Shown here: positions 15,855 through 22,114 of the stretch, in pieces
Layout: each line of letters starts with the position of its first letter
How positions within the stretch are numbered: position 1 is the stretch's first letter
Assembly: GCA_007123715.1 (NCBI GenBank)
Contig: SKKO01000260.1
Location: forward strand, 1-33,963
Direction of reading: 5' to 3'
DNA from: Balneolaceae bacterium
Lineage (GTDB): Bacteria > Bacteroidota > Rhodothermia > Balneolales > Balneolaceae
Length of the DNA stretch: 33,963 nucleotides
Made by a program: the position numbers and the translations under genes
Notes under the pieces: generated by a model
The model's input: the letters and a program-made list of their open reading frames with translations, nothing else
What the model was told of the DNA's origin: nothing
The model's database searches: none

Positions 15855-17213
15855 TTATATATCAGATTTTGAAAATATTCTCTCCGCCAGAATAAAACCA
15901 TTTTTAATACAATCTGGAACTGAAATCCCATCACGAAAATTACCGGCCAGAAACAAACCGGGATGCCTTGCTTCAATGTTACGGATCGTATCGAGAATGT
16001 CATCATAACCCACATGATACGCGGGTATGGATTTGGGCCAATAGACATGATCTGTAAATACAGGATCACCGGTAATCCCGACAAGTTCTGCTAACTCAGC
16101 AAGCACCACATCCCGTATATCCTCACTGCTTTGGTGTGCAATCTCCGGTTGCCTGCCACCGCCGATGAACACGGTAAGCAGGTGATGCCCGGCTGGTGCC
16201 CTTCCCGGAAACAGAGTCGAAGAAAAAAGGGCGCCCAAAATCTGCCGTTCTTCAGCTTCGGGCACCAAAAAGCCGAACCCATCCAGCGGGTGCATAACCT
16301 GCTCCTTCATAAAACCAAGGTGCATAACAGATAAAGGGGGGAACTGCACACCCCTCAATTTGTTAAATTCATGATCGGTGACCGGAAACAATCCATGGTT
16401 CATCAAATACAGAGGTGAATTAATCACAACCGCGGAAAATGGGCCGAATGTATTTTTTTTAGATGCAAGAAACCATTCATTATTTTCCCTGGTGACCTTG
16501 ACAATTTCCGTGTTATAATGAACTTTTTGTAACCGGGATGCAATTTTCTCAGGAAGCTGTTGCAGGCCATTTTCAAATGAAATCAACTCACGGGAAATGC
16601 GTCCCTCTTTTTTACGCCTTTTTGCTCCCATAACACTACCGATTATGAGAGAACCATATTCATTTTCAAGGCGATGCATTGCAGGAAAAGCATGCCTTAA
16701 AGATAAATCTTCAGGATTATTGGCAAAAATTCCTGCCACAAATGGATTGATGGCGTAATCGAGCATTTCCTTTCCAAGCCTTCTTTCCACAAACTCAGCC
16801 ACCGTCTGATCCGGATTTTGGCTTCTTCTGATAAAGGGCTCTTTCATAACCCTTAATTTGCCTTTCCAGGTGAACAACTCGGTACCAATTGCCGCACTTA
16901 TCGAAGTTGGGAGTGGCTGCAACACACCCTCTCTAACAATATATCTTTTAGATGCACCAGGATTCGCTGTTTGCTTATTTACGTGTAAACCAAGTTCGAG
17001 AAAGAATTCAGAAAGCACCTTGTCTTTTAGAAGAATTGTATTAGGGCCATATTCTGTAAGCCAGCCATCCTGATTTACCGTTTTGATAGACCCCCCTGGT
17101 TCACCTTTCTTCTCAAATAGTGTACAGGTTACACCTTTTTTTTGAAGAGCGTGTGCTACGGTTAAACCCGTAATTCCTGCCCCTATAACCGCTATTTTTT
17201 TATTCTGCAACAT
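15855..17213 (-). CDS. hemG: Protoporphyrinogen oxidase (HemY-type, oxygen-dependent)
   Basis: A 452-residue FAD-dependent amine-oxidase-fold enzyme. The N-terminal FAD-binding motif is 'IAVIGAGITGLTVAHAL' (GxGxxG at 11-16), followed by 'FEKKGEPGGSIKTV'. The PPO-specific pattern 'YGPNTIL', 'INPFVAGIFANNPEDLSLRHAFP' and the C-terminal 'HPGLFLAGNFRDGISVPDCI' are present. It converts protoporphyrinogen IX to protoporphyrin IX, the penultimate step of heme b synthesis, probably at the inner face of the cytoplasmic membrane. Length is normal. It is divergent from a FecA-like receptor gene, and a long inverted repeat of DtxR-box type lies about 34 bp upstream of its start, suggesting metal-responsive control. 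The symbol hemG follows common annotation use; the protein is of the HemY structural type. Confidence 0.93.
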   Translation of the reverse strand: MLQNKKIAVIGAGITGLTVAHALQKKGVTCTLFEKKGEPGGSIKTVNQDGWLTEYGPNTILLKDKVLSEFFLELGLHVNKQTANPGASKRYIVREGVLQPLPTSISAAIGTELFTWKGKLRVMKEPFIRRSQNPDQTVAEFVERRLGKEMLDYAINPFVAGIFANNPEDLSLRHAFPAMHRLENEYGSLIIGSVMGAKRRKKEGRISRELISFENGLQQLPEKIASRLQKVHYNTEIVKVTRENNEWFLASKKNTFGPFSAVVINSPLYLMNHGLFPVTDHEFNKLRGVQFPPLSVMHLGFMKEQVMHPLDGFGFLVPEAEERQILGALFSSTLFPGRAPAGHHLLTVFIGGGRQPEIAHQSSEDIRDVVLAELAELVGITGDPVFTDHVYWPKSIPAYHVGYDDILDTIRNIEARHPGLFLAGNFRDGISVPDCIKNGFILAERIFSKSDI

Positions 17214-17246
17214 TTTCCTGTAAAGTCTGCCGGTAATTCCATAAAG

Positions 17247-17275
17247 ATTTTATTTAGAATTAGTCTAAATAAAAT
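17247..17275. promoter_or_regulatory. DtxR-type operator candidate upstream of hemG
   Basis: Perfect 12-bp inverted repeat, ATTTTATTTAGA and TCTAAATAAAAT, around the spacer ATTAG. The core TTAGA-N5-TCTAA has the same geometry as the second site at 17303-17317 and resembles the classical DtxR/IdeR operator shape (TTAGG-N5-CCTAA). It lies about 34 bp upstream of the hemG start codon. A DtxR-family gene is present at 20859-21527. The AT-rich flanks alone could pair by chance, but the shared core makes this a good candidate. Confidence 0.7.
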
Positions 17276-17302
17276 TTGAATCCTTTTTTCTGGCTTTGTA
17301 AA

Positions 17303-17317
17303 TTAGATTTAATCTAA
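17303..17317. promoter_or_regulatory. DtxR-type operator candidate upstream of the TonB receptor gene
   Basis: A 15-bp perfect inverted repeat with one central base, TTAGATT-T-AATCTAA, again TTAGA-N5-TCTAA. It ends 34 bp before the receptor ATG. Its centre is 49 bp from the centre of the hemG-side site, so each divergent gene appears to have its own operator. Confidence 0.7.
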
Positions 17318-17350
17318 ATAGATGACTAACTCCTAATTTCTAAAGATATC

Positions 17351-19591
17351 ATGAATCTCTCCTTCAGCAAAACATACTTATGTGTTTTTGTAATTCTTTT
17401 ATTCTCCACCAGCGCATTATATGCCCTGCAAGCAGAAGAAGCAAAGGGCGATACAACGGATGTTGCAAACAAAATACTCCTCGATCGAATTATGGTAGTA
17501 GGCGCCCCCGTATGGGTAACACAAATCCCCGGTGCAGCCAGTTACATTAGCTCCGACCAACTTCAAAAACAGGGATATACAGATATTAATCGCGTACTGC
17601 GCAGCGTAAGCGGGGTCAACTTGCAGGAAGAAGATGGTTTTGGCCTGAGACCGAATATCGGACTTAGAGGAGCAGGTGTTGAACGCAGCACAAAAATAAA
17701 CCTTATGGAAGACGGTATCCTTGCCGCACCGGCACCCTATTCCGCACCTGCTGCATACTATTTTCCAAATATTGCCAGAATGAGTTCAGTAGAAGTGAGA
17801 AAGGGATCTTCACAAATTAAATATGGCCCCAATACCACCGGGGGTGCTATCAATCTTATTTCCACACCAATTCCTGCAGAATTATCAGCCCGTGTCGAAT
17901 TGAGTGCCGGTGAAAGAAACGCCAACAAATTCTATGCTAATTTTGGAAATACTCATAAAAATTTTGGCTATCTAATTGAAGGCCTTCATCTTGGCAATGA
18001 CGGTTTTAAACAGCTTGATAACGGTGGCGACACTGGTTTTTCCATAAGGGATATTCAGGCAAAATTCATGCTGCGAACCAATACCGATGCCAGTGTATAT
18101 CAGAGGGTTGATTTCAAATTTGGCTACAATGACCAGGTATCAAACGAAACATACGTGGGGTTAACCCGTGAGGATTTTAAACAAACCCCCTACCGAAGGT
18201 ATGCCGGAACGCAGGCTGACAAAATTAATACAGAACACACTCAATTTATGGCCCGCCATTTTGCTCTTTTCTCTGATAACCTTGACCTTACTACTACATT
18301 TTACCGAAATGATTTTTCCCGCAACTGGTACAAACTTCAAACGGTAAATGGCAGTGCTTTGACAGGTGTTTTTATCAATCCATCCCTTAATGCAGAGGCA
18401 CTGGCAATTTTAAGGGGTGCAGACAGCGAGGAGAATGCGCTCAGGTTACGTGCAAATGATCGTACATATTACACGCAGGGTATTGAATCGATTCTTGGAG
18501 TAAACTTCCTCACCGGTAATCTGGCTAACCAGGTTGAATTGGGAATACGCCTGCACCAAGACCAGGAAGATCGTTTTCAGTTCGAAGATGGTTACCGTAT
18601 GCAAAATGGTAACATGATCCTTACAAATCCCGGAACACCAGGAACCCAGGCTAACAGAATTGGTGAGGCTACCGCACTCTCCGTATACCTCCAAAATAAA
18701 TTCAGATCTGAAAACTGGACCTTTACACCCGGCATCCGTTTTGAAAATATCTGGTTTACTGACAGAAATTTTGGCAGCCAGGATCTTGCAAGAACCGGGA
18801 TAAACCAGGTTTCCAATGAATATACAATTACTGAGTTTATGCCCGGTTTTGGGTTAACTTACCAGCTCACAGACAGTTTCACACTTATCAGTGGTATCCA
18901 TCGCGGTTTCTCACCACCAAGCCCCGGTTCTTCAAGTGATACAAGATCTGAACATAGTGTGAATTATGAACTGGGTTTCAGGAATGCAAACCATCTCATA
19001 CAAATAGAACTGATCGGCTTTTTCAACAATTACAGCAACCTGCTCGGATCCGATCTGGCTGCCGGAGGAGGTGGAGGCACAACCGCCCAGTTTAATGCCG
19101 GAAAAGTTCACGTATCAGGAATCGAGCTAACCGTTAATGCAGATATCTCCGAAATCGCAGAACTTTCCAGAATAAGCATCCCATTTTCAATGAATTATAC
19201 ATTCACAAATGCAGTTTTCCAGACCGATTTTCAGAGCAGTTTTGGACCCTGGGGCACTGTATCGAAAGGTGATGAAATTCCATTTATCCCTCGCCACCAG
19301 CTTAATGCCGCTATTGGTTTTGGCTTAGGTGATTTCTCTGCATACTTCAATTCCGTCTTCTCTCCGGTCATGAGAACAATTGCAGGCAGTGGGAAAGCTG
19401 ATCCAACCTTCAGCACAGACAAATATTTCCTGCTTGATGTAAGTGCTGATTACACTGTTACTTCCTACCTGAATGTTTTCGTAAATATCAGGAATATTCT
19501 CGATCACTCATATATTGTATCCGACCGCCCCGCAGGTGTGCGGCCGGGATTACCGCGAACATTGATGGGTGGCCTCCGGTTTACCATTTAA
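17351..19591 (+). CDS. TonB-dependent receptor, FecA-like (ferric chelate uptake)
   Basis: A 746-residue outer-membrane receptor with a signal peptide (to about residue 28), a plug domain and a 22-strand-type barrel ending in 'GGLRFTI'. The plug carries 'GFGLRPNIGLRGAGVERSTKI' and 'LMEDGILAAPAPYSAPAAYYFP', close to the pattern of ferric dicitrate receptor FecA. It has no N-terminal CarboxypepD-regulatory-like or FecR-signalling domain and no SusD partner, so it looks like a simple metal-chelate transporter. It would use TonB energy to import an iron chelate; the exact ligand is not readable. The DtxR-like box upstream and the divergent hemG gene support a role in iron supply. Confidence 0.93.
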   Translation: MNLSFSKTYLCVFVILLFSTSALYALQAEEAKGDTTDVANKILLDRIMVVGAPVWVTQIPGAASYISSDQLQKQGYTDINRVLRSVSGVNLQEEDGFGLRPNIGLRGAGVERSTKINLMEDGILAAPAPYSAPAAYYFPNIARMSSVEVRKGSSQIKYGPNTTGGAINLISTPIPAELSARVELSAGERNANKFYANFGNTHKNFGYLIEGLHLGNDGFKQLDNGGDTGFSIRDIQAKFMLRTNTDASVYQRVDFKFGYNDQVSNETYVGLTREDFKQTPYRRYAGTQADKINTEHTQFMARHFALFSDNLDLTTTFYRNDFSRNWYKLQTVNGSALTGVFINPSLNAEALAILRGADSEENALRLRANDRTYYTQGIESILGVNFLTGNLANQVELGIRLHQDQEDRFQFEDGYRMQNGNMILTNPGTPGTQANRIGEATALSVYLQNKFRSENWTFTPGIRFENIWFTDRNFGSQDLARTGINQVSNEYTITEFMPGFGLTYQLTDSFTLISGIHRGFSPPSPGSSSDTRSEHSVNYELGFRNANHLIQIELIGFFNNYSNLLGSDLAAGGGGGTTAQFNAGKVHVSGIELTVNADISEIAELSRISIPFSMNYTFTNAVFQTDFQSSFGPWGTVSKGDEIPFIPRHQLNAAIGFGLGDFSAYFNSVFSPVMRTIAGSGKADPTFSTDKYFLLDVSADYTVTSYLNVFVNIRNILDHSYIVSDRPAGVRPGLPRTLMGGLRFTI

Positions 19592-19837
19592 ATCAATGTC
19601 TTACAAAAAGCCACATGTATGTAAGAAATGAATTTGGCTATTTTAATTAATTCTGCCATCTGCTTGTTTAGTTAGTTCTACAGCGCTCCAGCTTTTCACT
19701 TTTCACTTTTCACTTTTCACTCTTACCCCAAATAAATATGTGCTATAAATGTTCCTCCAATCTGATCACTCCAAAGAACTGATTTTACATTTATGGCACG
19801 AAGTGGTTACCTTCATTGCCTAATGATATTTTGAGTT
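19592..19837. other. 246-bp intergenic region with heptamer repeats
   Basis: Directly after the receptor stop, TCTTACA (19599-19605) and TGTAAGA (19620-19626) could form a loose hairpin. A TTTTCAC tandem repeat follows (listed separately). No gene or RNA was recognised. Confidence 0.5.
19693..19720. repeat. Tandem heptamer (TTTTCAC)x4
   Basis: Four perfect copies of TTTTCAC preceded by GCTCCAGC. The same heptamer recurs at 25819, 25867 and 27440, always between genes, and the leader CGCTCCAGC is shared with the 25867 copy. It resembles in kind the short tandem heptamer repeats known from filamentous cyanobacteria. Confidence 0.85.
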
Positions 19838-20656
19838 ATGAATATTTCTGTACTTGGATGCGGATGGCTTGGTTTTCCTCTCGCACAACGCCTCGTAAAA
19901 AATAATTTTTCCGTAAAAGGGTCTACCACATCGGAAAAAAAAATGCTGTTGCTGCACCAGAACGGTATAAAACCCTTCCTAATTCAGCTTCCCGGTTCTT
20001 TTGATAATCCAGCCATAAGACCCTTTTTCGATACTGATATCCTTTTCTTAAATATACCGCCCGGTCGCAGCAATAAAGAAAAGCTGAACGAATACCCGGC
20101 CATTGTAAAGAAAGTTATTGGGGAATGCCTGAAAAATGAGAACTGTTGGACCATTTTTGCAAGTTCCACATCGGTTTATAGTGATACCGGTGGTATTACA
20201 TTCGAAGATGATGCACAAAAGGGCAATGCATGCCGTCCATCCGGAGAAGTCATCCTTGAAACAGAAGAAACTATCAAGCAATCCGGACTTGATTACACCA
20301 TTTTACGATTCGGCGGCCTTTATGGCTATGGAAGACATCCTATTCATTACCTGAGTGGCAAAAAAAACCTGCCCGATCCGTTAAAGCCTGTCAATCTCAT
20401 TCATCAGACAGATTGTTTAAATATCGTTATGGAGATTATCCTTCAGAAAAAAAGAAATGAAATTTATAATGTGGTTTCCGACGGACACCCGCCCCGAAAT
20501 ACTTTTTATCAATCAGCAGCAGCATATTTCGACCTGCCTGAACCGGAATTCCTTGAAAACGGAAATAAAGACTACAGAATCGTCTGCAATAAAAAATTAA
20601 AGGAAGATCTCCTCTACACCTTTTCATACCCAAACCCAATGGATTTCACACCATAG
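19838..20656 (+). CDS. NAD(P)-binding Rossmann-fold protein (YeeZ-like, extended SDR)
   Basis: A 272-residue protein opening with a nucleotide-binding loop 'ISVLGCGWLGFPLAQRLV' in the GCGWLG form typical of the YeeZ-like group. Further epimerase-like features are 'DILFLNIPPG', 'FASSTSVYSDTGG', 'YTILRFGGLYGYGRHPIHYLSG' and 'PVNLIHQTDCLNIV'. The Tyr-x3-Lys catalytic pair of classical SDRs is not evident, so catalysis is uncertain. Cytosolic. The substrate is unknown. It ends in an overlap with a doubtful small ORF on the opposite strand. Confidence 0.85.
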   Translation: MNISVLGCGWLGFPLAQRLVKNNFSVKGSTTSEKKMLLLHQNGIKPFLIQLPGSFDNPAIRPFFDTDILFLNIPPGRSNKEKLNEYPAIVKKVIGECLKNENCWTIFASSTSVYSDTGGITFEDDAQKGNACRPSGEVILETEETIKQSGLDYTILRFGGLYGYGRHPIHYLSGKKNLPDPLKPVNLIHQTDCLNIVMEIILQKKRNEIYNVVSDGHPPRNTFYQSAAAYFDLPEPEFLENGNKDYRIVCNKKLKEDLLYTFSYPNPMDFTP

Positions 20657-20830
20657 CACTCCTACTTCCAAAACAAAAGTGGGATCGATAAATAAATCGA
20701 TAATCTCAGAACCGTGATCGAACATCGTATACACTCTCCCAGAAATACGTTGCGTAATCTTGCCATCACGTTCGGGTGGGTCAACCCACATTCGTAATTT
20801 TTCATTTAAGTAGTTACCAAACCGAAACAT
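20624..20830 (-). CDS. Possible small protein downstream of the DtxR-family gene
   Basis: A 68-codon ORF that begins 28 bp after the DtxR-family stop and fills most of an otherwise empty gap, overlapping only the last 33 bp of the YeeZ-like gene. The translation alternates charged and hydrophobic residues ('RISGRVYTMFDHGSEIIDLF') and looks more protein-like than a random frame, but no family is recognised and no Shine-Dalgarno is visible. It may be a remnant or a chance ORF. Confidence 0.3.
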   Translation of the reverse strand: MFRFGNYLNEKLRMWVDPPERDGKITQRISGRVYTMFDHGSEIIDLFIDPTFVLEVGVLWCEIHWVWV

Positions 20831-20858
20831 AAAAACAACATTCCGGGATCAATTTCAT

Positions 20859-21527
20859 TCACGAAATTTCCACAACATATATATCGTCGGCAATGGCAAA
20901 ACCAATGGTTACAATTTGTTCCTCCACTTTAACTTTAACAGGCCCATTGAAAGGCTCTCTCGATATCACCTCAACTTTGACTCCCGGAATCAATCCCTGC
21001 TTTTCCAGGTATCTGAGCAGTTCCGGATTTTGATTTTTCACTCTTTTAATAATCTGTGGAACACCTTCTTCCATCCTTGACAGTTTTTTTGACCGGATAG
21101 CCGGCATTTTGCCATCTTTAGTCGGGATAGGATCACCATGGGGATCAACTTCGGGGTGATTGAGCATCTCAGCAATCTTGTCTTCGAATTGCTCGGAAAT
21201 GTGATGCTCAAGCTTTTCTGCTTCCTCGTGTACTTCATCCCATGAATATCCGAGCATCTCTTTAAGATACAATTCCAAAAGCCGATGATGACGGATCATC
21301 TCCAGTGCAATTTTTTTTCCGGACTCCGTTAAACTGGTACCGTAATATGACTCATAATTTACAAGCCCCATTTCCGAAAGTCGCTTAAGCATATTTGTTA
21401 CCGATGCATTGGCAACTGCCATTTTTTTGGCCAGCTGGGAAGTGGAAACTCCTCTGTTATCCTCCTTATCAGATTGCAGTTTATATATGGCTTTTAGGTA
21501 GTCTTCAACAGACTGGCTATGCGACAT
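20859..21527 (-). CDS. DtxR/MntR-family metal-dependent transcriptional regulator with FeoA-like domain
   Basis: A 222-residue regulator with three parts. The N-terminal winged helix is 'SVEDYLKAIYKL' through 'VSTSQLAKKMAVANASVTNMLKRL'. The metal-binding dimerisation domain has 'HHRLLELYL' and 'DEVHEEAEKLEHHIS'. A C-terminal SH3/FeoA-like domain covers ~150-222. By alignment to DtxR, H81, E85 and H100 match the ancillary site (H79, E83, H98), while E104, E107 and H108 match C102, E105 and H106 of the primary site. A glutamate replacing Cys102 is the MntR-like state, but K12 stands where MntR has E11, so metal specificity (Fe or Mn) is unclear. It probably represses metal-uptake genes. It is the third gene of a possible operon with the thioredoxin-like and SpoIIE genes, after a 61-bp gap. 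TTAGA-N5-TCTAA sites near hemG are likely targets. Confidence 0.94.
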   Translation of the reverse strand: MSHSQSVEDYLKAIYKLQSDKEDNRGVSTSQLAKKMAVANASVTNMLKRLSEMGLVNYESYYGTSLTESGKKIALEMIRHHRLLELYLKEMLGYSWDEVHEEAEKLEHHISEQFEDKIAEMLNHPEVDPHGDPIPTKDGKMPAIRSKKLSRMEEGVPQIIKRVKNQNPELLRYLEKQGLIPGVKVEVISREPFNGPVKVKVEEQIVTIGFAIADDIYVVEIS

Positions 21528-21588
21528 GTATTTTTTATGAATGATTATTAACGTTCAGGTTCAAACAGTTTAAAGGAGCATGCTTTTG

Positions 21589-22083
21589 TTAACGCTGCTG
21601 CATATATTCCTCGAAAGTACGGTACATAAAAGCATCACTGCCAACAAAATTAAGTAGGCTCGAAAACATTCCCTCCTCTATGTAACCGGGCTGTACGCCA
21701 AGTATTTCCCCGTTCTGGTTCAAAAAATAGGTTGTCGGGACATTACGGTTTTCCAGAGCCCTGGCAAATTCGGATTCGGTCATTTCCGTACCCATAAAAT
21801 TGACTGTATTATCCGATTCCACGTTGATTTTCACCCATAAAAAATGTTCTGAAATAGCCTCAAGTACATCCTGATCGGTATAAACATCAGAATGCATCCT
21901 CTGGCAATACGGGCACCAGGCGGCGTAAACATCGATCAGAATCTTTTTATTCTGTTCAGGTGCCAATCGCAAAGCCTGTTCCAAAGATACAGGTTCAACG
22001 GTATTCGTTTGCCCATACAAACCCGAAGCCGGGATAATAAAAATGAGCGTAATGATGAGAGCGGTTAAAAGAATTTTTTTCAT
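21589..22083 (-). CDS. Exported thioredoxin-fold protein (CPYC active site)
   Basis: A 164-residue thioredoxin-like protein with a signal peptide (MKKILLTALIITLIFIIPASGLYGQ). The active site is C57-P-Y-C60 in 'YAAWCPYCQRMHSDVY', and the cis-proline is P116 in 'NVPTTYF'. The 'W-C-x-x-C-x-x-M' form and following 'DVLEAISEHFLWVKINVE' resemble the C-terminal domain of DsbD and related periplasmic thioredoxins. It probably acts as a periplasmic disulfide reductase or relay. It starts 31 bp after the SpoIIE-type gene ends, so they may be co-transcribed. Confidence 0.9.
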   Translation of the reverse strand: MKKILLTALIITLIFIIPASGLYGQTNTVEPVSLEQALRLAPEQNKKILIDVYAAWCPYCQRMHSDVYTDQDVLEAISEHFLWVKINVESDNTVNFMGTEMTESEFARALENRNVPTTYFLNQNGEILGVQPGYIEEGMFSSLLNFVGSDAFMYRTFEEYMQQR

Positions 22084-22114
22084 AGACTAAAAATAACGAT
22101 CTCGGATGAAAATA

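Noticed and set aside
19599-19626. TCTTACA/TGTAAGA inverted repeat after the receptor gene as a terminator
   Set aside because: Seven AT-rich pairs with a 14-base loop and no immediate T run make this too weak to call.
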